64,000 nt of DNA from Flavobacterium branchiarum (GCF_030409845.1 NZ_JAUFQQ010000003.1:1488001-1552000), one strand, 5' to 3'. Shown: positions 43,555-53,692, counted from the stretch's first letter. Translations and numbers: made by a program. The notes: generated from the sequence alone by a model not told the origin.

Positions 43555-45657
43555 ATGAAAAAAATATTCTTCATCTGCCTTTTTATTATAGTTTCGAATG
43601 CATATTTAAACGCGCAAGAATTAAAATCTCCCGATGGGAATCTGGTTTTAAGGTTCTCTTTAAATGCGACAGGAACTCCTGTTTACTCTTTGTTTTATAA
43701 GAAGAAAGAAGTAATAAAAGAGAGTAAATTAGGCTTAGTTTTAAAGTCAGATATTATGTTGAATAAAGATTTTAAAATTATTGAAACCAAGTTTCAGACA
43801 GAAAATAGTACTTGGAAACCTGTATTAGGTGAACAAAAAGAAATCCAAAATCATTATAATGAATTAAAAACAGCGCTTATTCAAGATAAGAGCAAACGTA
43901 AAATATCAATTTACTTCCGCTTATTTAATGACGGATTAGGTTTTCGATATGAATTTCCTGTGCAAGACAATTTGCGCCACTTTATTATTCAAGAAGAAAC
44001 AACCGAATTTAATCTAACAGGCAATCATAAACTTTTTTGGATTCCTGGAGATTATGATACGAATGAGTATAGCTATACTACATCTAAAATTTCTGAGATG
44101 CAATCTTTGGTATATGATGCGATTCATGTTCCTTTGGCTGCACAGGCACCAATTAAAAACTTAGCTACACAAACGCCTTTGATGATAAAGACCAATGAAG
44201 GACTTTATATAAACATTCATGAAGCAGCTTTAAAAAATTATCCTGCCATGTGTCTTAATGTTGATGATAAAACATATTCATTGAGTTCTCATCTTGTTCC
44301 AGATGCATTAGGAAACAAAGGATATATTCAAACGGGGAGTTTTACACCTTGGAGAACCATTGTCGTAAGTGATAATGCTAAAGATATTCTAGCTTCAAAG
44401 ATGATTTTAAATCTTAATGAACCATCTAGTTTTGATGATACTTCTTGGATTAAACCAGTTAAGTATATTGGTGTTTGGTGGGAATATTTTACTGGAGGCG
44501 GGTCTACTTGGGCCTATTCAGACAATCAAGATGTAGTTATAGGATCTACGGATTTTTCTAAATTAAAGCCTAATAATACACATGGAGCAAATACAAAACA
44601 TGTAAAAGAGTATATTGACTTTGCTTCGACTAATGGTTTTGATGCTGTTTTGGTAGAAGGTTGGAATGAAGGTTGGGAAGACAATACCGCCTTTAAGAAA
44701 GAGCGTATTTATAGTTTTTCAAAAGCCTATCCCGACTTTGATGTAAAAGAGTTGAGTGATTATGCTAATAAAAAGAATGTGAAAATTGTGATGCATCACG
44801 AAACCACTTCTTCAACTGCCGAATATGAACGTCAATTAAATGATGCATTAAACTTCATGGTTGATAATAAGTACAATGCTGTAAAAACAGGCTATGTAGG
44901 ACCTATTATTCCAAGAGGTGAACATCATGATGGGCAAGTAATGGTTAATCATTACACCTATGTAGCCCAAGAAGCTGCAAAACATAAAATCATGGTGAAT
45001 TCACACGAAGCTGTTCGCCCTACGGGTTTACATCGTACGTATCCGAACTGGTTTGCTCAAGAATCAGCTCGTGGTACTGAGTTTGAATCAATGGAAGGAA
45101 TTCATCCTGATCACACTACAATTTTGCCTTTTACGAGATTAATGGGAGGTCCTATGGATTATACTCCTGGAATTTTTCAAGGTGATTTATCAGTATATGG
45201 ATCTAAAAAGAATAAATTAAGTACGACCCTTGTAAAACAATTGGCCTTGTATGTTACGATGTATAGTCCGTTGCAAATGGCAGCTGATTTACCTGAAAAT
45301 TACATACGTTTTAAAGATGCTTTTCAATTTATAAAAGATGTGGCATTAGATTGGGATGAAACCTATATTCTAGAAGCTGAGCCTGGAGATTATATCACGA
45401 TTGCAAGAAAAACGAAAGGAAAACAAGAATGGTTTGTCGGAGGAATTACAGATGAAAATCCACGAACTGCTATAATTGATTTTAGTTTTCTTCCAAAAGG
45501 CAAATCGTATGAAGCAATTATTTATGAAGATGGAAAAACTGCAGATTATAAAATAAACCCACAATCGTATAACATCCGAAAAGTGGTTGTGAATAATAAA
45601 ACTAAATTAAAACAAAATTTAGCTGCTAGCGGTGGAGTTGCTATTTCGATAAAATAA
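43555..45657 (+). CDS. Glycoside hydrolase family 97 (alpha-glucosidase/galactosidase type)
   Basis: This 700-residue protein has a signal peptide (FFICLFIIVSNAYLNAQ) and the GH97 layout: an N-terminal beta-sandwich (SPDGNLVLRFSLNATGTPVYSLF), a TIM barrel and a C-terminal beta domain. Typical GH97 segments are KYIGVWWEYFTGGGSTWAYSD, DAVLVEGWNEGWE, VKIVMHHETTSSTAEYERQ, VNSHEAVRPTGLHRTYPN and FESMEGIHPDHTTILPFTR, the last with the catalytic-type Glu residues. GH97 enzymes remove alpha-glucose or alpha-galactose; which is not resolved. Its own LacI operator and proximity to the mannose locus suggest it belongs to the same regulon and removes glucose caps. Confidence 0.88.
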   Translation: MKKIFFICLFIIVSNAYLNAQELKSPDGNLVLRFSLNATGTPVYSLFYKKKEVIKESKLGLVLKSDIMLNKDFKIIETKFQTENSTWKPVLGEQKEIQNHYNELKTALIQDKSKRKISIYFRLFNDGLGFRYEFPVQDNLRHFIIQEETTEFNLTGNHKLFWIPGDYDTNEYSYTTSKISEMQSLVYDAIHVPLAAQAPIKNLATQTPLMIKTNEGLYINIHEAALKNYPAMCLNVDDKTYSLSSHLVPDALGNKGYIQTGSFTPWRTIVVSDNAKDILASKMILNLNEPSSFDDTSWIKPVKYIGVWWEYFTGGGSTWAYSDNQDVVIGSTDFSKLKPNNTHGANTKHVKEYIDFASTNGFDAVLVEGWNEGWEDNTAFKKERIYSFSKAYPDFDVKELSDYANKKNVKIVMHHETTSSTAEYERQLNDALNFMVDNKYNAVKTGYVGPIIPRGEHHDGQVMVNHYTYVAQEAAKHKIMVNSHEAVRPTGLHRTYPNWFAQESARGTEFESMEGIHPDHTTILPFTRLMGGPMDYTPGIFQGDLSVYGSKKNKLSTTLVKQLALYVTMYSPLQMAADLPENYIRFKDAFQFIKDVALDWDETYILEAEPGDYITIARKTKGKQEWFVGGITDENPRTAIIDFSFLPKGKSYEAIIYEDGKTADYKINPQSYNIRKVVVNNKTKLKQNLAASGGVAISIK

Positions 45658-45675
45658 ATTTTGATTGTGAATATG

Positions 45676-46319
45676 GAACTCGGACGACACGGATTTACTA
45701 ATGTAAAATCTGTTAAATCAGCGAGAGAAAAGTTTAGCCACAGATTAAAGGATTAAAAAAGATTTTTTACGCAGATGTTTTATAAATCATTAGAATCATT
45801 TTAATCCGTGGCAAAAAGTAAAATTAGCGAGAGATAAGTTTAGCCACAGATTATAGGATTAAAAAAGATTTTTTATGCGGCTATTTTATAAATTATTAGA
45901 ATCATTTTAATCTGTCGCAAAAAGTAAAATTAGCGAGAGATAAGTTTAGCCACAGATTAAAGGATTAAAAAAGATTTTTTACGCAGATGTTTTATAAATC
46001 ATTAGAATCATTTTAATCCGTGGCAAAAAGTAAAATTAGCGAGAGATAAGTTTAGCCACAGATTAAAGGATTAAAAAAGATTTTTTATGCGGCTATTTTA
46101 TAAATTATTAGAATCATTTTAATCTGTCGCAAAAAGTTAAATCAGCGAGAAAAAAGTTTCGCCACAGATTAAAGAATTAAAAAAGATTTTTATGCGGATG
46201 TTTTATAAATCATTAGAATCATTTTAATCTGTGGCAAAAAAAAGAGCATCTTAATCTGTGGCAAAAAAGTCAAAACAGATTTTAAGAAAAAATCCGTTTA
46301 ATCCGTGTCATCCGCGTTC
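45676..46319. repeat. 644-bp block bounded by 20-bp inverted repeats
   Basis: GAACTCGGACGACACGGATT (45676-45695) and its inverted counterpart at 46300-46319 match at 18 of 20 bases. Between them lie five tandem 106-bp units. No gene lies inside, and nothing codes for a transposase. Confidence 0.75.
45737..46235. repeat. Five tandem 106-bp units, each with terminal inverted repeats
   Basis: Units begin at 45737, 45843, 45949, 46055 and 46161, exactly 106 bp apart. Each contains a 75-76-bp palindromic element framed by GCCACAGATTA and TTTAATCTGTGGC or variants. Units 1 and 3 are nearly identical, as are 2 and 4 (for example GCAGATGTTTT against GCGGCTATTTT), so a two-unit block was duplicated. 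Unit 5 has diverged most. Confidence 0.93.
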
Positions 46320-46371
46320 TATTTCAGACAATCTTTAAAATAAAAAACAACAAATTTTAAAATAAATAATA

Positions 46372-47340
46372 ATGAGCACAAAAATGTATCCTTTGCAATT
46401 TGAACCAATCTTGAAAGAACGAATTTGGGGAGGCGAAAAATTAAAAACAGTCCTAAATAAACCTATTGTTTCTAAAATTACAGGTGAGAGTTGGGAATTA
46501 TCTACTGTAGAAGGTGATGTAAGTATTGTTGCAAATGGAGAACATAAAGGCAAATCTTTAACAGATTTAATTGACAAATTACCTAACGAAATTTTGGGGA
46601 CAAGCGTTTACAATCGTTTTGGGAATCAATTTCCTTTATTGTTTAAATACCTAGATGCCCGCGAAGATTTATCGATACAAGTACATCCTAATGATGCATT
46701 GGCCAAAGAACGTCATAATTCTTTTGGTAAAACCGAAATGTGGTATATAATGCAGGCTGATCCTGAAGCTAGGATTATTGTTGGGTTTAAAGAGGATTCA
46801 AGTAAAGAAGCATATGTTGAGCATTTAAACAATAATACATTGATATCAATTTTAGATGATGTAAAAGTTAAAGCTGGTGATGTATTCTTTTTAGAAACAG
46901 GAACGGTCCATGCTATTGGAGCAGGATTGGTTGTTGCAGAAATTCAGCAAACATCGGATATTACGTATCGTTTGTATGATTTTGATAGAGTAGATGCACA
47001 AGGAAATAAAAGAGAACTTCATATTGACTTAGCACTCGATGCAATTAATTATAATAAGGTAGATACGTATAAAAAATACGAAACGATTATAAATGAATCT
47101 AATGTAGTAGTAGATTGTCCTTATTTCACAACAAATTTTATTCCGTTAAATGGAGTAGTTAAGGTGAACAAAAACGAAGATACTTTTACAGTATATATGT
47201 GTATTGAAGGGACTTTTGAAATTAGATATGAAAATGTAACGTATCAATACAAAAAAGGAGATACCGTTTTAATTCCTGCTGGGATGGAAGAATTTGTTCT
47301 AAATGGTACAGCATCAGTTTTAGAAGTGTTCATTTCCTAG
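46372..47340 (+). CDS. manA: Mannose-6-phosphate isomerase, class I
   Basis: This 322-residue cytoplasmic enzyme converts mannose-6-phosphate to fructose-6-phosphate. Zinc ligands are visible in LSIQVHPND (Gln, His) and KTEMWYIM (Glu), with the fourth in TVHAIGAGLVVAEIQQTSDITYRLYDFDR (His). The start region RIWGGEKL and length match the short class I form. In the mannose locus it links the released sugar, after phosphorylation by the ROK kinase, to glycolysis. Its own promoter follows the repeat block. Confidence 0.93.
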   Translation: MSTKMYPLQFEPILKERIWGGEKLKTVLNKPIVSKITGESWELSTVEGDVSIVANGEHKGKSLTDLIDKLPNEILGTSVYNRFGNQFPLLFKYLDAREDLSIQVHPNDALAKERHNSFGKTEMWYIMQADPEARIIVGFKEDSSKEAYVEHLNNNTLISILDDVKVKAGDVFFLETGTVHAIGAGLVVAEIQQTSDITYRLYDFDRVDAQGNKRELHIDLALDAINYNKVDTYKKYETIINESNVVVDCPYFTTNFIPLNGVVKVNKNEDTFTVYMCIEGTFEIRYENVTYQYKKGDTVLIPAGMEEFVLNGTASVLEVFIS

Positions 47341-47599
47341 TTATTTGAGGTTTTTATATATTCAAAATGCTTCTAGTTTCAAAATTTAGTTATTGCAATT
47401 TGTTTTCTTTGTACTTCTACGACATATTGAAATTATTATTAAATAAACTATAAATACTATATTTTGAAGCGGGTTATTTATGGTATAATTTAGAAATCAT
47501 TAAAACGGTTATAGGTATTTAATTCGTAAATGGTAGTTATTATTGATAATAACACCTATAATTGAGTATAAAATAATGATATGTTTAAAAAAATAATTA

Positions 47600-47613
47600 C
47601 AAAATCGTTTTAG
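47600..47613. promoter_or_regulatory. LacI-type operator near the lacI promoter
   Basis: CAAAATCGTTTTAG differs from the palindrome at 43517 and 48752 at only one or two positions and lies where a -33 element is expected, about 17 bp before the -7 box. This indicates autoregulation. Confidence 0.55.
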
Positions 47614-47629
47614 TAAATATTTTTATGTA

Positions 47630-47637
47630 TATATTTG
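47630..47637 (+). promoter_or_regulatory. Candidate -7 box (TATATTTG) of lacI
   Basis: TATATTTG fits TAnnTTTG, 43 bp before the lacI ATG. Confidence 0.5.
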
Positions 47638-47679
47638 TGATATAATTAATAACAGCTTAATAAGCAATTAACTCAATAA

Positions 47680-48690
47680 ATGAAAAAGATTACTATTAAG
47701 GATATTGCTACAGAGGCGCAAGTTTCTATATCTACTGTATCTTTTGTTATTAATGATAAGGGTGAAAAAATGGGCATTAGTCCTGCAGTAATTAAGAAAG
47801 TGCAAGAAGTTGCCGAAAAGCTTAATTATCGCCCGAGTATGATAGCTACAAGTCTTAGAACAGGAAAGACTAGATCTATCGGACTTATTGTTGAGGATAT
47901 TTCGAATCAGTTCTTTGCCGATTTGGCCAGAGTTATTGAGGATGAAGCCAAAAGTATTGATTATAGAGTTTTTTACTGTAGTACAGGAGGAGACGATGCA
48001 CGTTCTGAAGAGTTAATACATAGTCTTTTGCAGGCAAATGTAGATGGGTTTATAATTACTCCAACTGAAAAGTTAGAGAAAAGCATCGACCTTCTTTTAA
48101 AGCTGAAAAAGCCAGTTGTATTAATAGATAGATATTTTCCAGGTCAAAAAGTGAGTCATGTTGTTATGGACAATTATGAAGGTTCACATTCCGCAACTAA
48201 ATTTTTGTTAGAAAAAGGCAGAAAGAATATTGCGGTTGTAAATACCAACTCCGAAATGATTCAGATGAAACTAAGAGAAGAGGGATATAGAGACGCCTTA
48301 AAAGAGGAAGGTATTTATAATGACTCACTTGTACTTCATATGGATTATAATAGTAGCGAGGAAAGTAAAATTGCAAGTATATTAGATTTTGTAAAAAACA
48401 ATCCAAAAATTGATGCAGTTTTGTTTCTAGCAAATTATATGGGGCTTGCCGGTCTTCAGGCCTTTAGAGGAATGAAATTTAGAATTCCAGAGGATATTTC
48501 GATTATTAGTTTTGATGATCATGATAGTTTCAAATTACATACACCAACAATATCTGTAATTGCACAACCAATAAAGGATATAGGTGAAAATGCAATAAAA
48601 TTGTTGATGGATCAAATGACTGGGACTACTCCTTTTGTAATAGAAGGAATCCTTAAAAAAGGAAATTTAATAATAAGAGAATCGGTATAA
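47680..48690 (+). CDS. LacI-family transcriptional regulator of the mannose locus
   Basis: This 336-residue protein has the LacI helix-turn-helix at its N-terminus (ITIKDIATEAQVSISTVSFVIND), the hinge region RPSMIATSLRTGKTRSIGLIV, and the periplasmic-binding-protein-like effector core (NQFFADLARVIEDEAK, IISFDDHDSFKLHTPTISVIAQP). It would bind the CTAAATCGnTTTAG sites seen upstream of itself, susC and GH97 and release on a mannose-derived inducer. The inducer is not known. Confidence 0.9.
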   Translation: MKKITIKDIATEAQVSISTVSFVINDKGEKMGISPAVIKKVQEVAEKLNYRPSMIATSLRTGKTRSIGLIVEDISNQFFADLARVIEDEAKSIDYRVFYCSTGGDDARSEELIHSLLQANVDGFIITPTEKLEKSIDLLLKLKKPVVLIDRYFPGQKVSHVVMDNYEGSHSATKFLLEKGRKNIAVVNTNSEMIQMKLREEGYRDALKEEGIYNDSLVLHMDYNSSEESKIASILDFVKNNPKIDAVLFLANYMGLAGLQAFRGMKFRIPEDISIISFDDHDSFKLHTPTISVIAQPIKDIGENAIKLLMDQMTGTTPFVIEGILKKGNLIIRESV

Positions 48691-48751
48691 TTAAAAGTAC
48701 CATTATATAAAAAAGAGAAAAGAAAACTACGGTTTTTTTTTACTCTTTTTG

Positions 48752-48765
48752 CTAAATCGTTTTAG
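48752..48765. promoter_or_regulatory. LacI-type operator 1 upstream of susC
   Basis: CTAAATCGTTTTAG, identical to the site at 48818-48831 and one base from the perfect palindrome at 43517. The 66-bp spacing would allow looping or cooperative binding. Confidence 0.7.
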
Positions 48766-48817
48766 TAAGGTTTTTTTGTAAAATTTATCAGTTATTGATT
48801 TTTTTTTACTTTTTATA

Positions 48818-48831
48818 CTAAATCGTTTTAG
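48818..48831. promoter_or_regulatory. LacI-type operator 2 upstream of susC
   Basis: Second copy of CTAAATCGTTTTAG, 66 bp from operator 1. Confidence 0.7.
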
Positions 48832-49043
48832 TAAGTTTTAATTGGTGAAATAGGTAATTAATTAGTTTTTTTTAAATAGTTAACTATATCGATTTCTTAA
48901 AATATCCGAGAAGGATTATTTTTCGGAAACAGCTAACATTCATGACAAGTTGATGTGTGTTGTATTAAAGTTGAGTTCATAATTTTTATAAATATTTTAA
49001 ACACAAACAAAAATCAAAACAGATAAACCAAAAACAAAAGCTT

Positions 49044-52000
49044 ATGAAACAAATTTTAGCAGTGTTAGGGATGATAATGTTGACCAGTTTAGGGGCTGTG
49101 GCGCAAAATCGACCATTAACAGGTATAGTAGCAACAGATGCAGATAATAAAGGTATTGTTTCTGCAACTATTAAGGTAAAAGGAAAATCGATCAGTACTA
49201 TAACCGATTCTGAGGGGCGCTTTTCGATGACAATTCCTGAGGGAAGAGTTAGTTTGACGGTATCTTCAATTGGATTTATTACAAGATTTATCGAAGTTGG
49301 TGAAAATGAAAAGAACATCAATGTAGTATTAACCTCAAGCGTAGAAGAATTAAAAGATGTTGTAATTACTTCATTTGGAGTGAAGAAACAAAAGAAAAGT
49401 TTGGGATATGCTGTTGGAGAACTTAAAGGAGATGATTTAACGAAAACCAAAGAAATCAATCTTGGAAATGCATTGCAAGGAAAAATTGCTGGGGTAAATG
49501 TATCTGCACCAGTATCAGGGCCATCAGGTTCTAGCCGTGTAGTAATTCGTGGAGCGACTTCGGCATCTGGACTTAATCAGCCTTTGTATGTGGTAGATGG
49601 TATTCCTATTGATAACAGCCAGCAAGGAAATGCAGGAATGTGGGGAGGTGCTGATAAAGGAGATGGAATGTCTTCATTTAACCCAGATGATATTGCATCT
49701 ATGTCTGTATTAAAAGGTAGTGCTGCATCGGCGCTTTATGGATATAGAGGTTCAAATGGAGTTATCTTAATTACAACTAAAAAAGGTAAAGCAGGAAAAG
49801 GAATTGGAGTTGATTTTAGTGCAAATACTACCTTTAACACACCAATAAGCCTTTTAAAATGGCAAGATCAATATGGAGCTGGAGCACCAGTAAATGGTGT
49901 TGCAACAAGATTTGGTAACTTACAAGAACTTAGAGATAGTTATTATTTTGCTTGGGGAGATAAATACGATGGAACACCTTCACTTTCTCTTGATGGACAA
50001 ACACGACCATATCAAGCATATGGTAAAAATAATGTAGATAAATTTTACAGAACAGGATTTTCTTTCAACAATACATTAGCTGTATCTGGTGGAAATGAGA
50101 ATACAAATTTTAGATTGTCATTCGGAAATACTAAAGACGAGTCAATCCTGCCAGGAACAAAATTTGGAAGAAATAACATTGCTTTAAATTTTAATTCTAT
50201 TGTAAACGAAAAAATAAGTGTTGAGGCTAATGCACAATATATCTCTGAAAAAAGTCATAACAGACCTTATTTAAATGATTCACCAAGAAACGCTTCTTTC
50301 CCTACTACATTTTTAACTCCAGGAACAGATATAAGATGGTTAAGTAATGGATATGATGCAAATGGAGGGGAAGCAGATTATTTTGGTGCAAATACTTACC
50401 AAACGAATCCTTACTTTGCAACACAAGAAACATTAAATGAAGATCTTAGAAAACGTTTTATTGGTTCTGCTAAAGTAAATTATAATATTACTGATAAAAT
50501 ATATGCTAAAGCAGTAATTGGAATTGATGATATTAATTATGAATATACTGAAATAGAACCTACAGGAATTAATTATAATCCAGGAGGTTCTTTTGAAAAC
50601 AGAATCGAGAATCGTTCTGAGATAAACGCTTCTGGTTATTTAGGATATAAAGGTGATATAGGTAAAGATTTTTCATTAGATGCTTTTATTGGAGCAAACC
50701 GTCAGCATAATAGATTTAGTGGAATTAAAATGAAAGGAAATAATTTTATAGTACCTTTTAAATATTTCTACGGAAACACTATGCCTGATAAAACAGAGAA
50801 ATTATATGCAGAAAGCGAAGTAAACTCTCTTTTTTATTCTGCCGATTTAGGATATAAAAATTTCTTATACTTAAATGTAACGGGTCGTGAAGATTGGTTC
50901 TCAACATTAAATCCTGCAAATAATAGTACTTTTTATCCGTCTGTGAGTACAAGTTTTGTTTATTCTGAATTGTTTAGCTTACCAGAGTGGATGTCATACG
51001 GTAAGATTAGAGCCGGTTGGGGTAACGTAGGAGGTGCATTGCCAGATGCATATGCCTTGGCTTTAACTTATACTGCACCAGACGGGCAAACAGATGCACA
51101 AGGACAACCAATTTTAGGTGTTAATGGAGAAACTGTTCCAAATCAATTTTTGAAACCGTACAATGTAAGTACAATTGAATTTGGTTTCGAAAATACATTT
51201 TTCAATAATAGAGTGAGTACCGATTTGACTTTTTACGAAAAGAGAACAACTAATGATATTACGGATGCAGATATTTCACAATCTTCAGGATACAGAACTA
51301 CTAAAATTAACGTAGGGGAAATTGTAAACAAAGGAGTGGAGTTTGCAGTGAATGTAAAAGCAATAAAAACGGATAAATTTAGCTGGAGCATTGGTTATAA
51401 CTTTGCTTACAACAATAGTGAGGTAGTTAGTCTTTCTGATAAAATAAATACAAAAACATTAGAAGGAAATAGAGATTCTAGAGCATCTGTAGTTTTAGAA
51501 AAAGGACAACCTTTCGGAGTAATCAAAGCCTATGACTATTTAAGAGATAAAAACGGAAACGTTGTGATTGGTTCAGATGGTAAATTTATGAGAGGAGATT
51601 TAATTATTGCAGGACAAGGTGTAGCTCCTACATCAATGGGGCTTTCAAATGATTTTACTTATAAAAATCTAACACTTTCAGTTTTTGTAGATGCTAAATT
51701 TGGAGGAGAAATCTATTCAGCTACAAACCAATTAGGAACACGTTATGGATTGTCAGATAAGACACTTGATGGACGTGAAGAAGGAATTGCAGTATCTGGT
51801 ACTGATGTTTCAGGAAACCCTGTAAACACTAGAGTTTCTGCCTATGATTATTGGAGAAGTTACAGTGATGTAACATCAAACTTTGTTTACGATGCAGATT
51901 TTATTAAACTTAGATCGGTATCTTTAAGCTATAACTTACCAAAATCATATTTAGCACATTCGCCATTTCAATCTGTTAGTTTAGCATTTTCAGCTCATAA

Positions 52001-52136
52001 TTTATGGACAATTTATAGCAAAACGCCAAATATTGACCCAGAGTCAAACTATTCTAATGGTAATGCACAAGGACTTGAAAGAGCATCTATGCCTTTGACA
52101 AGAAATTACGGAGTAACTCTTAATGTCAAATTCTAA
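49044..52136 (+). CDS. SusC/RagA TonB-dependent transporter of the mannose locus
   Basis: This 1030-residue protein has a signal peptide (ILAVLGMIMLTSLGAVAQ), a carboxypeptidase-regulatory-like domain (RPLTGIVATDADNKGIVSATIKV), a plug (VVITSFGVKKQKKSLGYAVGEL, then MSVLKGSAASALYGYRGSNG) and a barrel. There is no STN domain, in contrast to the SusC at 19584, matching control by LacI rather than by an ECF sigma factor. It forms the outer-membrane importer with the SusD encoded next, with which it overlaps slightly if the earlier ATG of that gene is used. Confidence 0.93.
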   Translation: MKQILAVLGMIMLTSLGAVAQNRPLTGIVATDADNKGIVSATIKVKGKSISTITDSEGRFSMTIPEGRVSLTVSSIGFITRFIEVGENEKNINVVLTSSVEELKDVVITSFGVKKQKKSLGYAVGELKGDDLTKTKEINLGNALQGKIAGVNVSAPVSGPSGSSRVVIRGATSASGLNQPLYVVDGIPIDNSQQGNAGMWGGADKGDGMSSFNPDDIASMSVLKGSAASALYGYRGSNGVILITTKKGKAGKGIGVDFSANTTFNTPISLLKWQDQYGAGAPVNGVATRFGNLQELRDSYYFAWGDKYDGTPSLSLDGQTRPYQAYGKNNVDKFYRTGFSFNNTLAVSGGNENTNFRLSFGNTKDESILPGTKFGRNNIALNFNSIVNEKISVEANAQYISEKSHNRPYLNDSPRNASFPTTFLTPGTDIRWLSNGYDANGGEADYFGANTYQTNPYFATQETLNEDLRKRFIGSAKVNYNITDKIYAKAVIGIDDINYEYTEIEPTGINYNPGGSFENRIENRSEINASGYLGYKGDIGKDFSLDAFIGANRQHNRFSGIKMKGNNFIVPFKYFYGNTMPDKTEKLYAESEVNSLFYSADLGYKNFLYLNVTGREDWFSTLNPANNSTFYPSVSTSFVYSELFSLPEWMSYGKIRAGWGNVGGALPDAYALALTYTAPDGQTDAQGQPILGVNGETVPNQFLKPYNVSTIEFGFENTFFNNRVSTDLTFYEKRTTNDITDADISQSSGYRTTKINVGEIVNKGVEFAVNVKAIKTDKFSWSIGYNFAYNNSEVVSLSDKINTKTLEGNRDSRASVVLEKGQPFGVIKAYDYLRDKNGNVVIGSDGKFMRGDLIIAGQGVAPTSMGLSNDFTYKNLTLSVFVDAKFGGEIYSATNQLGTRYGLSDKTLDGREEGIAVSGTDVSGNPVNTRVSAYDYWRSYSDVTSNFVYDADFIKLRSVSLSYNLPKSYLAHSPFQSVSLAFSAHNLWTIYSKTPNIDPESNYSNGNAQGLERASMPLTRNYGVTLNVKF

Positions 52137-52152
52137 TAATAAAAATCGAAAG

Positions 52153-53670
52153 ATGAAAAATAAATATATCAAAATATTTTGCATTGCAATTGTTAGTGCA
52201 ATGGCATTTACAGCATGTGACAACGGATTCGAAGATTTGAATAAGAATCCAAATGCTTTAACAGATCCAGCACCTAAATCAATGTTTACTCTTGCTGAGA
52301 TTTACATCGATGGGCAAGATTATTCTAATACAAGAGGAAACAATGGGTATGCTGCTCAAATAGTACAACAATTTTCTTCATTAGGAGGTCCTGGTTCAAA
52401 ATATACGTATTCATCAGAGTATTCAGGTTCTTTGTTTGGAGAATCATACGGAAAAGGATTGAATCAAATTTTTCAGTTGATGTCGGTTTTGCCAGACACT
52501 CCAGAAAACTCTAATATGATTCAGGCATGTAGAATCATGAAAGTTTTTATGTTTCAAAAATTAACTGATACCTACGGAGAAATTCCATATTTCGAAGCAG
52601 GTAAAGGATATAACGGAAATATTTTCGCTCCAAAATACGACACACAGCAAGCTATTTATAATGACTTATTAAAAGAATTAGATGAGGCTGGTACTGCATT
52701 AGATGCTAATAAACCTTTTGTAGGTAATGCTGATTTGTTTTACCAAAGTGATGTAACAAAATGGAAAAAATTTGCAAACTCATTAATGTTAAGAGTTGCT
52801 ATGCGTTTGTCTAAAGTAGATCCTGCAAAATCGAAAGAATTTGTTGAAAAAGCGGCTACTAAAGGAGTTTTTAGTTCTAATGATGATAGTACAGTATTAA
52901 AACATGATGTAAGTCCACAAGGAGTTAGAACAAATCCTATTACTTCTTCTTGGGTTAGAAATGATTTAAATGGAGGTGAAGCAAATGTTAAATACAGTAA
53001 AACTTTTATAGATTTATTGAAAAACACCAATGATCCACGTTTAAGAATTTATGCTAAATTAGAAGCATCAGGAAATAACAATCCAGCTAGCCAACAAGGA
53101 CTTGCAAATGATGCAAAAGAATTTCCAGGCGGAGATAAAAAACTTTTCTCAGACCCAAATACTTCTACAGTATTGCGTTTAGATGCACCTACTTTAATTA
53201 TATCTTATGCTGAAGTACAATTTTTATTAGCAGAAGCTGCTGTAAAAGGTTGGAATGTTTCTGGATCTGCACAACAACATTATGAAGATGGAGTAAAAGC
53301 AGCAATGCAAGGTTTAACGATTTTTGGTGATAAAGTACCAGCGGTTACAACTTCAGAATATAGCAATTATATAGCAACTTATCCTTTTAAAACTACAGGA
53401 ACAGAGGCACAAAAAATAGAGCAAATTATAACTCAGAAATGGATTGTCTTATTGTTTAATGGTTTTGAGGCTTTCTCAGAGTACAGAAGAACTGGATATC
53501 CTGTTTTAGTTCCTGTTAATGATCCTTTGGGAGAAACAAATGGTACTATTCCAAGAAGATTAATATACGATCAATCAGAATTGATTACAAATGGGGCTAA
53601 TTACAAAGAAGCAATTCAGCGTCAGGGGTTAGATTTAATGACTACTAGAATCTGGTGGGATAAACAATAA
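52153..53670 (+). CDS. SusD-like surface lipoprotein of the mannose locus
   Basis: From the ATG at 52153 this is a 505-residue lipoprotein with signal peptide and lipobox (MAFTACDNGFEDL), followed by NKNPNALTDPAPKSMFTLAE, typical of the SusD-like_2 group. The repeats IFQLMSVLPDTPENSNMIQACRIM and the C-terminal FEAFSEYRRTGYP are landmarks. It binds glycan at the surface and gates the SusC pore. The upstream in-frame ATG at 52123 would overlap susC and lacks signal-peptide character. Confidence 0.9.
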   Translation: MKNKYIKIFCIAIVSAMAFTACDNGFEDLNKNPNALTDPAPKSMFTLAEIYIDGQDYSNTRGNNGYAAQIVQQFSSLGGPGSKYTYSSEYSGSLFGESYGKGLNQIFQLMSVLPDTPENSNMIQACRIMKVFMFQKLTDTYGEIPYFEAGKGYNGNIFAPKYDTQQAIYNDLLKELDEAGTALDANKPFVGNADLFYQSDVTKWKKFANSLMLRVAMRLSKVDPAKSKEFVEKAATKGVFSSNDDSTVLKHDVSPQGVRTNPITSSWVRNDLNGGEANVKYSKTFIDLLKNTNDPRLRIYAKLEASGNNNPASQQGLANDAKEFPGGDKKLFSDPNTSTVLRLDAPTLIISYAEVQFLLAEAAVKGWNVSGSAQQHYEDGVKAAMQGLTIFGDKVPAVTTSEYSNYIATYPFKTTGTEAQKIEQIITQKWIVLLFNGFEAFSEYRRTGYPVLVPVNDPLGETNGTIPRRLIYDQSELITNGANYKEAIQRQGLDLMTTRIWWDKQ

Positions 53671-53692
53671 TTAAATTTGGTGAGGTTAGTTC

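Larger units (their letters stand above)
47341..47679. other. Regulatory gap upstream of lacI
   Basis: 339 bp with no gene. It holds a LacI-like site at 47600-47613 and a TATATTTG promoter box at 47630-47637. Nothing else stands out. Confidence 0.6.
48691..49043. other. Regulatory gap with two LacI operators upstream of susC
   Basis: 353 bp without a gene, AT-rich, containing two identical operators 66 bp apart (48752 and 48818) and then a leader of about 200 bp before the susC ATG. Confidence 0.6.

Noticed and set aside
45737..46235. Possible CRISPR-like array
   Set aside because: The sequence between palindromic units is conserved, not unique, and each unit has inverted ends, so it is a tandem repeat.
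47680..48690. LacI as regulator of the GH2-GH92-GH125 operon
   Set aside because: No matching palindrome is seen in 53671-54386, so this is not claimed, although readthrough from susCD cannot be excluded.
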